Notes: generated by a model from the sequence alone, not told the origin. DNA of 33,654 nucleotides from Halomarinibacterium sp034670265 (GCA_034670265.1 JAXMNU010000008.1:1-33654), one strand, 5' to 3'. Shown: positions 22,687 to 31,278, counted from the stretch's first letter. Made by a program: numbers and translations.

Positions 22687-25273
22687 TACACTGAAACGAT
22701 TTTACACCCACTTATACTGCTTATTATTCTTTGCAGTATGTACCACATTCTCAGCTTCTGCTCAAAAAAAGGAGCTAGATTCTGGAACTCGTTATTCCAT
22801 TAAAAGCATCACTGTTACAGGCGCTCAAAACTTTAACGAGAATACTGTTATTGCTTTCACAGGTCTTAAAATAGGAGATAGAATCTATATTCCAGGAGAA
22901 AAACTAAGTAATGTAACTAAGAAGCTTTGGGAACAAAACCTCTTTAGCGACATTGCTTTTTACGTGACCAATATTGAAGGTGACGAAGTTGACCTTGAAC
23001 TCTACATAGTAGAACTTCCCAAATTAAATGAAGTAACTATTGAAGGCGTTAGAAAAGCAAAAGCCAAAGAAATTAAAAAGGATAATAACTTGGTAAATGG
23101 AACAAAAATTACCAAGAACCTAATCACTACTACAAAAAATTATATTAAAAACAAATATCGTGACCAAGGTTTTTTTAACACGAATGTCATCGTTTCCACT
23201 ACACCAATAAAGGATTCTACAGGAGTTGAAACGGGGCAGGATATGAAAATTCTTATCGATAAAGGAAAAAGAGTAAAAGTTAAGTCCATTACTTTTGAAG
23301 GGAATGAACAGATAAAGGATAAAAAGCTTCGTAAGTTTATGAAAAACGTGAAGCAAAAAAACCCTATCCGAATTTTCAAAAAATCAAAATATACTGATGC
23401 TGGTTTTGAAGAAGACAAAGCAACACTTATTCAAAAATATAAAGAAAATGGATTTCGGGATGCTCGTGTGTTAAGTGACACTCTTATTGTTAATGATGAA
23501 AAACTCATTTCTTTAAAACTTAAAGTTGAAGAAGGTAAAAAGTACTACTTTGGGGATATTCGATTTATAGGAAATAGCATTTATACAGATAGTCAATTAA
23601 AGCAATACTTAGCTATTAATAAAGGTGATACCTACAACGGCACTTTGCTTCAGGAACGTATTGAAGACACATCAGAGCCAGACGCTGCAGATATCACTAA
23701 TTTATACCAGAACGAAGGATATTTATTCTCTCAAATTAATCCTGTAGAAGTAGCTGTAAGAAATGACACTATTGATTTCGAAATTAGAATTAGAGAAGGA
23801 AAGTTGGCATATTTCGACCACGTAACTGTTGTTGGAAATGACAAAACTAACGACCATGTTATTTACAGAGAATTAAGAACGCGTCCTGGTCAAAAATACA
23901 GCAAGCGAAACGTAATTAGAACCATAAGAGAATTAGGACAGTTAGGTTATTTTGACCCAGAACAATTAACCCCTAATTTCAAAAATGTAGATGCAAACAA
24001 CGGTACTTTAGACATGGAGTACTCTGTAGTTGAAAAAGGTTCAAGCCAGATCGAATTACAAGGTGGTTATGGTGGTGGAGGCTTTGTTGGAACACTTGGT
24101 TTGTCTTTTAACAACTTCTCTCTACGAAACATCTTTAATCGTGAAGCCTACAAACCTATCCCAATGGGAGATGGGCAACGTTTATCGTTAAGAGCTCAGG
24201 CCAGTACTTTCTATCAAACGTATAGTATTTCGGTTACTGAACCTTGGTTGGGCGGTAAAAAACCCGTACAGTTAAATACATCATTTTCTCATACCATTCA
24301 ATACAGATACGATTTTGTCGCACGTGAAAGAGACAAAGACCAACGATTCTTAATTACAGGAGGTTCTGTAGGTATTGCAAAAAGATTAAAATGGCCAGAT
24401 GATTATTTTCAGTTGTCTCAAGCTATAAGTTTTCAGCATTACAACTTAAAAAATTACAACACTGGACTTTTTACTTTTGGTGATGGTTTTTCAAATAACT
24501 TAGCATACACTATTGGAATTGGAAGAAACAGTACTTCTGCTAACCCTATTTACCCAAGAAGCGGTTCAGACTTTAGTTTAAGCGCAAAACTTACCATTCC
24601 TTATTCATTATTTAATGGTGTTGATTACGAAGCTTTAGCCGATGAAAGAAGTGAATTAGAGACAATCATAAACACAAATACCTCAACAGAGACCGAAGTG
24701 GTTGATGCAAGAGAAAGACGATCTGTAATTGATCAAACTCGTTTTAACTGGTTAGAATATTATAAAGTTAAGTTTCAAGCTACTTGGTATTCGTCTATCG
24801 TTGGGGATTTAGTATTACGCCCCAAAGCAGAGTTTGGATTCTTAGGAGCTTATAACAATGATAGAGGCATTCCGCCGTTTGAGCGATTCTTTGTGGGAGG
24901 TGACGGATTAGGTGCCTTTAGTTTAGATGGAAGAGAAGTAATTCAATTACGTGGATATCCTAACCAATCACTTTCTACTACGGATGGAGATAACATTTAC
25001 AACAAATTTTCGTTAGAGTTACGTTACCCAGTCACATTGAAGCAATTGGCTTCCATTTATGTTTTAGCTTTTGCAGAAGGGGGTGGATCATACGATGGCT
25101 TTAGAAATTACGATCCTTTTAATTTAAAAAGGTCTGCTGGCGCAGGAATTCGTATATTTATGCCTGCTTTTGGTCTATTGGGGATAGATTTTGGATATGG
25201 ATTTGATCCAGTATTAAATGGAAATCAGAAAAATGGATGGGAAACCCACTTTATCATTGGGCAACAATTTTAA
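22655..25273 (+). CDS. bamA: Outer membrane protein assembly factor BamA (Omp85)
   Basis: An 872-residue Omp85 protein: signal peptide ending F-S-A-S-A before Q, then POTRA domains to about residue 450 (for example V-T-V-T-G-A-Q-N-F and I-R-F-I-G-N-S-I-Y), then a C-terminal 16-strand barrel with G-Y-P-N-Q-S-L and ending in Phe, as barrel proteins do. It inserts beta-barrels, including T9SS and SusC-like proteins, into the outer membrane. No ATG is available: the frame starts at TTG 22655 or TTG 22676, both inside uppS (32- or 11-nt overlap). The later start gives a more usual signal-peptide n-region, so the first seven residues are uncertain. Two Skp-type chaperone genes follow. Confidence 0.95.
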   Translation: MERRANNLNHNTLKRFYTHLYCLLFFAVCTTFSASAQKKELDSGTRYSIKSITVTGAQNFNENTVIAFTGLKIGDRIYIPGEKLSNVTKKLWEQNLFSDIAFYVTNIEGDEVDLELYIVELPKLNEVTIEGVRKAKAKEIKKDNNLVNGTKITKNLITTTKNYIKNKYRDQGFFNTNVIVSTTPIKDSTGVETGQDMKILIDKGKRVKVKSITFEGNEQIKDKKLRKFMKNVKQKNPIRIFKKSKYTDAGFEEDKATLIQKYKENGFRDARVLSDTLIVNDEKLISLKLKVEEGKKYYFGDIRFIGNSIYTDSQLKQYLAINKGDTYNGTLLQERIEDTSEPDAADITNLYQNEGYLFSQINPVEVAVRNDTIDFEIRIREGKLAYFDHVTVVGNDKTNDHVIYRELRTRPGQKYSKRNVIRTIRELGQLGYFDPEQLTPNFKNVDANNGTLDMEYSVVEKGSSQIELQGGYGGGGFVGTLGLSFNNFSLRNIFNREAYKPIPMGDGQRLSLRAQASTFYQTYSISVTEPWLGGKKPVQLNTSFSHTIQYRYDFVARERDKDQRFLITGGSVGIAKRLKWPDDYFQLSQAISFQHYNLKNYNTGLFTFGDGFSNNLAYTIGIGRNSTSANPIYPRSGSDFSLSAKLTIPYSLFNGVDYEALADERSELETIINTNTSTETEVVDARERRSVIDQTRFNWLEYYKVKFQATWYSSIVGDLVLRPKAEFGFLGAYNNDRGIPPFERFFVGGDGLGAFSLDGREVIQLRGYPNQSLSTTDGDNIYNKFSLELRYPVTLKQLASIYVLAFAEGGGSYDGFRNYDPFNLKRSAGAGIRIFMPAFGLLGIDFGYGFDPVLNGNQKNGWETHFIIGQQF

Positions 25274-25310
25274 CTTTGGCACGATATTTTCTAAGTAACA
25301 ACCAGCAATT

Positions 25311-26153
25311 ATGAAAACAACTAAATTCATTCTTTCACTTCTGGCAATTCTTTGTTTTAGTTTCGCTATGGACGCCCAAAGAGGTGCTCGAATTGGCTAT
25401 ATTGATATGGAATACATTCTTGAAAGTGTTCCAGAATATCAGGAAGCTACAACCCAATTGGAAGGAAAAGTCCAAAAATGGAAAAAAGACCTCGAAAAAA
25501 TGTCTAAGGAAATTGACCAAATGAAATTGAACTTGGCCAATGAAAAAGTGCTTCTTACAAAAGAATTAGTAGAAGAGCGTGAAGAAGAAATAAAAATTCT
25601 GGAGGACGAAATGTTGGAGTATCAACAAAATCGTTTTGGACCCAATGGTGATTTAGATATTCAGAGACGTCAATTGGTACAACCTATACAGGATCAGGTA
25701 TTCAATATTGTGCAGGAAATTGCCGAAGCAAAAAAGTATGATTTTATTTTCGATAAATCTGCAGACATCGTGATGCTTTTTGCAGCAAAAAGAAACGATA
25801 TAAGTGATCAAGTCTTACGGCAAATAAATCGTGCAGCTAAAAGAGAAGAAGCAACTAATAAAAGAGAGAAAAAAGAAATAGAAGACAGAGATAATTTATC
25901 TCTTGAAGAAGATAAAGAAGTAACTGCAAGAGAAGAGGCAATCGAGGATAAGAAAAATGAAAGAGAAAAAATGATGGAAGAGCGTAAAAAGCAAAGAGAC
26001 TCTCTAAGAGCAGTTAAAAAAGCTGAATTTGAAGCAAAAAGACAAAGGCTTCTAGAAGAAAGACAACAAAGAAAAGACTCAATAGAAAATGCGCGTAATG
26101 GCGGTGGCGGACCTCCAACTGGCGGTACCGAAGAAGGCGATGGAGGTAAATAA
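25311..26153 (+). CDS. OmpH/Skp-family periplasmic chaperone with a long charged tail
   Basis: A 280-residue protein with signal peptide M-K-T-T-K-F-I-L-S-L-L ending D-A before Q. Residues of about 28-175 are a Skp/OmpH domain: a beta start (R-I-G-Y-I-D-M-E-Y-I-L) followed by long coiled-coil helices. A further 100 residues are highly charged, E/K/R-rich coiled coil, ending in a Gly/Pro-rich stretch (G-G-G-G-P-P-T-G-G). This extension is absent from the second copy downstream and from classical Skp (about 160 residues). It lies 37 nt after bamA, so it is probably its chaperone partner. Confidence 0.9.
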   Translation: MKTTKFILSLLAILCFSFAMDAQRGARIGYIDMEYILESVPEYQEATTQLEGKVQKWKKDLEKMSKEIDQMKLNLANEKVLLTKELVEEREEEIKILEDEMLEYQQNRFGPNGDLDIQRRQLVQPIQDQVFNIVQEIAEAKKYDFIFDKSADIVMLFAAKRNDISDQVLRQINRAAKREEATNKREKKEIEDRDNLSLEEDKEVTAREEAIEDKKNEREKMMEERKKQRDSLRAVKKAEFEAKRQRLLEERQQRKDSIENARNGGGGPPTGGTEEGDGGK

Positions 26154-26197
26154 TATTATTAACAATAAATCTATAAACACTCAAATAATTTCTTACA

Positions 26198-26707
26198 ATG
26201 AAAAAAATTAATTTACTTTTTGTAGCAGTAATGCTTTTTATGGGAGCTACTAGTTTTGTAAATGCACAATCTAAAATAGCACATATTAATACTGGAGATT
26301 TAGTAGCCGCTATGCCAGAAATGAAAGCTGCACAAAGCCAGTTAGAAAAATTACAAAAGACCTACGACACAGAGATTAAAGCTATGGCAAAAGAGCTTGA
26401 TACTAAAATTAAGCAATACGATGCCGAAGCCGATTCTAAAACTGAAGAAGAAAACAGAAAAAGAATTGAGGAAGTACAAGGAATGCAAAATAACATTGGT
26501 GCTTACAGACAGCAAGCGCTTCAAGACCTTCAGAAAAAAGAAGGTGATTTGTACCAGCCTATTTTAGACAAAGCGCGTAATGCTATTCAAAAAGTGGCGA
26601 GAGCGCAAGGCTTTCAGTATGTATTAGATTCTTCTCAAGGTTCTGGAGTGATTCTTTCAGACGGAAAAGATCTTCTTGCAGATGTAAAAAAAGAATTAGG
26701 AATTTAA
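26198..26707 (+). CDS. OmpH/Skp-family periplasmic chaperone (short form)
   Basis: A 169-residue protein with signal peptide ending V-N-A before Q, then the Skp pattern K-I-A-H-I-N-T-G-D-L and a long helical hairpin. It is of standard Skp size. Skp-like trimers hold unfolded outer-membrane proteins on the way to BamA. It follows the longer paralogue by 44 nt and ends the unit with a strong terminator (26731-26766). Confidence 0.92.
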   Translation: MKKINLLFVAVMLFMGATSFVNAQSKIAHINTGDLVAAMPEMKAAQSQLEKLQKTYDTEIKAMAKELDTKIKQYDAEADSKTEEENRKRIEEVQGMQNNIGAYRQQALQDLQKKEGDLYQPILDKARNAIQKVARAQGFQYVLDSSQGSGVILSDGKDLLADVKKELGI

Positions 26708-26730
26708 GTTTCTAATTAATAACATATTTA

Positions 26731-26766
26731 AGACCCCACAGATTAAAAACTGTGGGGTCTTTTTTT
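26731..26766 (+). terminator. Intrinsic terminator of the porG-bamA-skp unit
   Basis: An 11-bp stem AGACCCCACAG (26731-26741)/CTGTGGGGTCT (26750-26760) around an 8-nt loop is followed by T6 directly continuous with the stem. It separates the unit from murI, 13 nt further on. Confidence 0.93.
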
Positions 26767-26779
26767 ATCTTAGCACCAC

Positions 26780-27571
26780 ATGAATAAAAAGGGACCTATT
26801 GGTATTTTTGACTCGGGTGTGGGCGGTACTTCCATTTGGAAAGAAATCCATACACTACTCCCTTTTGAAGATACTATCTATTTAGCCGATAGTAAGTACG
26901 CACCCTACGGAAATCGCTCCAAGGAAGAAATTACTTCGCTAAGTATTAAAAACACAGAGTTTCTGCTAAAGCTAGGCTGCAAAATAATAGTGGTTGCTTG
27001 TAACACCGCGACTACCAATGCTATTCAAGTATTACGAGCAAATTATACTATTCCCATCATTGGAATAGAACCTGCCATAAAACCAGCAGCACTTCAATCT
27101 AAAACAAAAAGTATTGGAATTTTAGCAACCAAAGGAACGCTAAGTAGCGAACTGTTTCACAAAACATCTGAAGCCTTTACAAATGGTATTAAATTAATTG
27201 AAGTGGTTGGCGAAGGATTAGTGCCACTTATTGAAAAAGGAGCCTTAGACAGTCCTGAAATGACAGTATTATTAAAGAAGCACATACGCCCAATGATTGA
27301 AGCCGATATCGATTACTTGGTGTTAGGCTGTAGTCATTATCCGTACATCATTCCGCAGTTGCTACAACTACTTCCATCAAATATCACCATTATCGATTCT
27401 GGAGAGGCAGTAGCCAAGCAAACCAAGGCTATTTTAGCCGAAAATGATTTATTACGAACGGAAGAGCGAACGCCTACGCTTCGGTTTTATACCAATACCG
27501 AAGCAGATACACTTCAGTTTTTGCTAAAAGAGTATTCTGAAAAAATTACGATTGAAAAGAAGGAGTTTTGA
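26780..27571 (+). CDS. murI: Glutamate racemase
   Basis: A 263-residue racemase making D-glutamate for peptidoglycan. The two catalytic Cys are C74 (V-A-C-N-T-A-T-T) and C184 (L-G-C-S-H-Y-P). G-I-F-D-S-G-V-G-G opens the protein, and D-S-K-Y-A-P-Y-G is complete. The ATG lies just after the terminator; TATCTTAG (26766-26773) is a weak -7 candidate. Its TGA abuts the stop of the convergent carbonic-anhydrase-like gene. Confidence 0.97.
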   Translation: MNKKGPIGIFDSGVGGTSIWKEIHTLLPFEDTIYLADSKYAPYGNRSKEEITSLSIKNTEFLLKLGCKIIVVACNTATTNAIQVLRANYTIPIIGIEPAIKPAALQSKTKSIGILATKGTLSSELFHKTSEAFTNGIKLIEVVGEGLVPLIEKGALDSPEMTVLLKKHIRPMIEADIDYLVLGCSHYPYIIPQLLQLLPSNITIIDSGEAVAKQTKAILAENDLLRTEERTPTLRFYTNTEADTLQFLLKEYSEKITIEKKEF

Positions 27572-28084
27572 TTACTCCTTAAACCAACTCGAATACTTCA
27601 CATAATTTTCAGCAATTCTGTTGATTTCTCCTTCAATTAAATCTTTACTAATATCCTTTACTTTTTTGGCAGGAACGCCTGCGTAGATACTCCCACTTTT
27701 TACGTGCGTATTTTTAGTAACAACCGCTCCTGCCGCTATAATACTGTTGCTCTCTACTATACAATCGTCCATCACAATACTGCCCATCCCAATAAGCACA
27801 TTATCGTGTATGGTACAACCGTGCACAATAGCATTATGCCCAATCGACACGTTATTTCCAATAGTAGTGGGTGAAGTTTGGTACGTCGCGTGGATTACTG
27901 CCCCGTCCTGTACATTCACTTTATCGCCCATTTTTATATAATGCACATCGCCACGAATCACAGCGTTAAACCAAATACTGCAATGATTCCCCATCACGAC
28001 ATCGCCAACGATGGTAGCATTTTCGGCTATAAAGCAATCATTTGGGATTTGAGGGTGTTTTCCGTTGATGGGTTTTATAATCAT
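27572..28084 (-). CDS. Gamma-carbonic anhydrase-like hexapeptide-repeat protein
   Basis: A 170-residue left-handed beta-helix protein with hexapeptide repeats across most of its length ([LIV]-G-x4). The three metal-ligand His of the gamma class are present as H65, H83 and H88 (V-I-H-A-T, S-I-G-H-N and I-V-H-G-C). Family members include gamma-carbonic anhydrases and PaaY/YrdA-type proteins; which activity applies is unclear. It lies 64 nt downstream of the LytTR regulator gene and may be read from that transcript. Confidence 0.9.
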   Translation of the reverse strand: MIIKPINGKHPQIPNDCFIAENATIVGDVVMGNHCSIWFNAVIRGDVHYIKMGDKVNVQDGAVIHATYQTSPTTIGNNVSIGHNAIVHGCTIHDNVLIGMGSIVMDDCIVESNSIIAAGAVVTKNTHVKSGSIYAGVPAKKVKDISKDLIEGEINRIAENYVKYSSWFKE

Positions 28085-28109
28085 ATTCTTAATTATTAGT
28101 TTTTGTATG

Positions 28110-28133
28110 CACTTCGACAGGCTCAGTGTGACA
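28110..28133. repeat. Short dispersed repeat element, copy 1
   Basis: CACTTCGACAGGCTCAGTG forms an imperfect hairpin (CACT/AGTG) between the LytTR gene and the gamma-CA-like gene. Its core CTTCGAC-x3-CTCAG matches, in opposite orientation, the element at 32447-32466. I recall similar short palindromes scattered through Bacteroidota intergenic regions; that is from memory. Confidence 0.5.
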
Positions 28134-28148
28134 GCTCGAAATGGACAA

Positions 28149-28880
28149 TTAACTAAAGTAACTCAATAATTCTTTCTTTTTTGAAGGACTCACCATAATT
28201 TCTTTGCCGTTTTCTAAAACCACACTTCCACCCTTTCCTTTTTTGTATTCGGTGATGGCATTTACATTTACTAAATAGGATTTATGCACGCGAGCAAAGC
28301 CATTTTCGGTAAGCATATCTTCAAAATACTTTAAGGTTTTACTCACCAATTTCTTTTTATCCTTTAAAAAGATGTTCGTGTAATTATCATCTGCCTGGCA
28401 GTATAAAATATCTTCCACTTGCAATACTTCAAAGCCATTTTGCAACGGGATGGTAATCTTACCCGCTACCACCGTTTGCTTCGGTTTTAGTATCGTGTTT
28501 TGAAGTCTATTTTCCTGTTCTTTTATTTCAGAAACATAGTGCACCGCATCAATCAATTTATCAATATCGATGGGTTTCAGTAAATAATAGGAAGCATGTG
28601 CATTCAACGCGTCAATTGCGTAATGGTCGTAGGCAGTAACAAATACCGTTTCAAATGTTCTGTCGCCCACTTTATCCAATAAATCGAAGGCATTTCCGTA
28701 GGGCATTTCTACATCCAAAAATACTAAATCCAGCTCGTGAGTATTAATCAATTCTAAGGCTTCGTCCACATTGGCAGCTTCTCCCAAAACTTGAACTTTT
28801 GGACAATATTTTGTCAAGTAATTTTTTATAATCTCCCGGCTAGTTTCTTCGTCTTCAACAACTATGGCGCGTAAGTTCAT
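28149..28880 (-). CDS. LytTR-family response regulator
   Basis: A 243-residue two-component regulator. The receiver domain (1 to about 120) has acidic residues E9-D10-E11, phospho-acceptor D56 (V-F-L-D-V-E-M-P), T82 and K102 (L-L-K-P-I). The DNA-binding LytTR domain spans about 138-243, with D-I-L-Y-C-Q-A-D-D-N-Y-T-N-I and F-A-R-V-H-K-S-Y-L-V-N. It directly follows its sensor kinase gene (stop and start adjacent). Its targets are unknown; the 21-bp-phased repeat upstream of the divergent vWA gene is a candidate site. Confidence 0.95.
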   Translation of the reverse strand: MNLRAIVVEDEETSREIIKNYLTKYCPKVQVLGEAANVDEALELINTHELDLVFLDVEMPYGNAFDLLDKVGDRTFETVFVTAYDHYAIDALNAHASYYLLKPIDIDKLIDAVHYVSEIKEQENRLQNTILKPKQTVVAGKITIPLQNGFEVLQVEDILYCQADDNYTNIFLKDKKKLVSKTLKYFEDMLTENGFARVHKSYLVNVNAITEYKKGKGGSVVLENGKEIMVSPSKKKELLSYFS

Positions 28881-31076
28881 TTAATCTTTTTTAAGCGTTA
28901 ATTTTACGAGTGTTCCACGTTCATTTTCAAAGGCATCTTCCACGAGTACATCTACTTTGTCCTTATACATTTCATTGAGGATAGAGATTCTTTTCTGAAT
29001 ATTCCCCATTCCCTTCGACTTTTGTTTTTTCTGATTTTCGGTCTTTAATTCTTTCGATTTTTTTCGTCCTATTCCGTCATCTTCAATAGTAATGATAACC
29101 GTTTCTTTGTCTTTTTGCTGAAAATTTATCTTCAACAGTCCTTTTTCTTCTTTGTATCGAAGTCCGTGCCATACTGCATTTTCAACATAGGGCTGAAGCA
29201 ACATAGGCGGAATCACAAAATCATCTACATTGATACTTTCGTCCACCGTAACTTCATAATCAAATTTATCCTGAAACCGAAAGTGCTCCAATTTTACATA
29301 CAACTCAAGCAATTCAATTTCTTTAGAAAGCGGAATAAAATCCTCTTCGCTATTCTCTAACACCGATCGCATGAGTTGCGAAAATTCGCTTAAGTATTTA
29401 TTGGCTGCACGCTCATCATTACTAGCTATAAAACTATTGACAGAGTTAAGTGCATTAAAAATAAAGTGAGGATTCATCTGGGTTCGCAATGATTTTAACG
29501 CCAACAGATTATTCGCAAATTTTTGTTGCTGAACGTTCTTCCGTTGGGAATAGGCTGTAAATAACAATAGCAATGCAATGGCAATTAACGAACCGATAAT
29601 CCACTTTTGAATTTTGTTGTTTTTTTCAATTAACTCCTGATTTTCAAAGGCCAGTTTGTACCGACTTTCATTCAATTTACGTTCGTTTTCTAAACTTGTA
29701 ATACGATTTTGTCGTAACGCAATTTCTTTACTGAAACGAGTTGCCTGAGATAATTCTTGTTCTTTTTTAATATACAACTCATCCACTACTTCCACATAAC
29801 GCTCATAACTTTCTGCTGCTTTTCCATAATCACCAATATCTCTATAAATTTCTGAAAGTTTACGCGTAGCGTCTTTTTGCACCACCAAATCTTCTTTCTT
29901 ATCGGCTTCGGCAATACTTTTTTCTAAAAAGGGAATCGCCTCTTGATATTTATCCTGAGCCACATAGGCGTTGGCAATTTTATAATTTTGTCGTTGTGGT
30001 GTAAGTGCGCTGTTAATATCATCTTCAGATTCTTCGGCATCCATGGACTGGATTTCGTCTAAGGTTTCTTGGCGTAATTCAATTTCCTTATCAAAATCTC
30101 GCTTTTGATTGTAAAAATCGGCTACTTTATTTTTTTCTTCAACAGCTCTCTTTTTATTTTCACTTTTTGAAAGTGTTAGGGAATTATCAAAATAGGTCTG
30201 CGCTTCTTCTATGGCTCCTCCTTGAGCATATGCCTCTCCTATTTTGGAGTTTAAATCGGTGATTTTTGGTGTAATTTTTCTCAGATTAGCAATATCCAAT
30301 CCTTTTTGATAATTAAAAACACTTTTTACAGCGTCATTAGTAGCTTTATAATTATCTCCAAGTCCTTCGTAAGCCTCTACTTGCTGATACGGAGTAAGAT
30401 TTGCCTTGAGCAAATTTTTATATTCTTGAATACTTTCTTGGTAGTTTCCGTTTCGCATATATGCCTTTGCCAACTTAATTCGAGTATTAATGTTTGGACT
30501 AAAATTGACACTTTGCTTATAGTTTGAGAGCGCTAAATCTGGTAGCTGCCATTGTAAATTTATATCTCCCAATGTTTCAAATGCTTCGGCGTTTTGAAGA
30601 TTTGTTGGGTTTTTCCCAGGTACAGATTCGAGTGCTTTAGTAACATATTCGATACTTCGCTTAGCATCTTTTTTCAAAAAATAGTTTGCAGAATCGATAT
30701 ATACTTTAAAATAGTCTTTGTTTGTTGATCGCGACTTTGTTGAAATGGGCTCTGTTTCATTTTCTATTTTCTCAACTTCAACAGTAATTTTTTGTTTGTC
30801 TTTAATAATATAATAGACTGTTTTAAAATCGTCGCTACGGACTATTAATTCGTCCCCAATTCGAGCTTCAATTGTAAACTCACCAGCATTATTAGTGGTT
30901 GTGTAGCCTTTCCCAGTAATTTCAATATTTACTTTTGAAATAGGAGAATAATCGGCAGCATTAACCACTTTTCCTTTAAGTGAAAAAGGAGGTTGAGATG
31001 TTGCTCTATTTTGAGCGGAACAAAGCACTATTCCACTAAAAAACAAGATAATAAATATTGAAAAAATACTTTTCAT
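28881..31076 (-). CDS. LytS-type sensor histidine kinase with carboxypeptidase-regulatory-like and TPR sensor region
   Basis: The protein has 731 residues from ATG 31076. An upstream in-frame TTG at 31136 is rejected because the promoter lies between the two. A signal peptide ends C-S-A before Q22. Residues of about 30-100 are a carboxypeptidase-regulatory-like beta domain (F-S-L-K-G-K-V-V-N-A-A-D-Y-S-P-I and N-A-G-E-F-T-I). Residues of about 120-440 are TPR-like repeats, followed by a coiled coil, one membrane helix at about 492-511, and a cytoplasmic kinase with phospho-acceptor H537 (Q-M-N-P-H-F-I-F-N-A-L), N-box P-Y-V-E-N-A-V-W-H-G-L and G-box D-D-G-I-G. The sensor region is thus probably periplasmic. 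It is translationally linked to the LytTR regulator. Confidence 0.92.
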   Translation of the reverse strand: MKSIFSIFIILFFSGIVLCSAQNRATSQPPFSLKGKVVNAADYSPISKVNIEITGKGYTTTNNAGEFTIEARIGDELIVRSDDFKTVYYIIKDKQKITVEVEKIENETEPISTKSRSTNKDYFKVYIDSANYFLKKDAKRSIEYVTKALESVPGKNPTNLQNAEAFETLGDINLQWQLPDLALSNYKQSVNFSPNINTRIKLAKAYMRNGNYQESIQEYKNLLKANLTPYQQVEAYEGLGDNYKATNDAVKSVFNYQKGLDIANLRKITPKITDLNSKIGEAYAQGGAIEEAQTYFDNSLTLSKSENKKRAVEEKNKVADFYNQKRDFDKEIELRQETLDEIQSMDAEESEDDINSALTPQRQNYKIANAYVAQDKYQEAIPFLEKSIAEADKKEDLVVQKDATRKLSEIYRDIGDYGKAAESYERYVEVVDELYIKKEQELSQATRFSKEIALRQNRITSLENERKLNESRYKLAFENQELIEKNNKIQKWIIGSLIAIALLLLFTAYSQRKNVQQQKFANNLLALKSLRTQMNPHFIFNALNSVNSFIASNDERAANKYLSEFSQLMRSVLENSEEDFIPLSKEIELLELYVKLEHFRFQDKFDYEVTVDESINVDDFVIPPMLLQPYVENAVWHGLRYKEEKGLLKINFQQKDKETVIITIEDDGIGRKKSKELKTENQKKQKSKGMGNIQKRISILNEMYKDKVDVLVEDAFENERGTLVKLTLKKD

Positions 31077-31085
31077 TTCAGTTTT

Positions 31086-31120
31086 AAAATGTAAACATAC
31101 GTACTTTGAAGCAGACCAAA
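31086..31120 (-). promoter_or_regulatory. Promoter of the LytS/LytTR operon
   Basis: On the minus strand TTTG (31120-31117), a 23-nt spacer and TACATTTT (31093-31086; one mismatch to TANNTTTG). It contains the 11-mer TATGTTTACAT (31099-31089) that also occurs in the divergent vWA promoter. Confidence 0.6.
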
Positions 31121-31189
31121 AAACAGGGATTTTCAATTATTCACAATTTCAATCAACAAATAGAATGGTTCTCTAAAAGCGTGTATCAT

Positions 31190-31218
31190 TTCACTCATTC
31201 AAATGGGTCATTCACTCA
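31190..31218. promoter_or_regulatory. 21-bp-phased direct repeat, candidate LytTR binding site
   Basis: TTCACTCA occurs at 31190-31197 and again at 31211-31218, exactly 21 bp apart. LytTR regulators usually bind pairs of 9-bp direct repeats separated by 12-13 bp, that is, with a period of 21-22 bp. The pair ends 10 bp upstream of the -33-like TTG of the vWA promoter, a position suited to an activator. Confidence 0.4.
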
Positions 31219-31228
31219 AAGTAGGTTG

Positions 31229-31262
31229 TTGATGAAAAAAGATGAGACTATGTTTACATCAA
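31229..31262 (+). promoter_or_regulatory. Promoter of the vWA lipoprotein gene
   Basis: TTG (31229-31231), a 23-nt spacer and TACATCAA (31255-31262). The second half of the -7 element is poor, so the promoter may need an activator. The 11-mer TATGTTTACAT (31249-31259) overlaps it. Confidence 0.45.
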
Positions 31263-31278
31263 ATAAAAACAGTTAGTT

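Noticed and set aside
3541..25273. Near-identical lengths of MutS (871), AsmA-like (872) and BamA (872)
   Set aside because: Coincidence; the three proteins share no visible sequence relation.
31077..31136. TTG start giving the sensor kinase 20 more residues
   Set aside because: The promoter lies in this stretch, and the ATG at 31076 begins a normal signal peptide.
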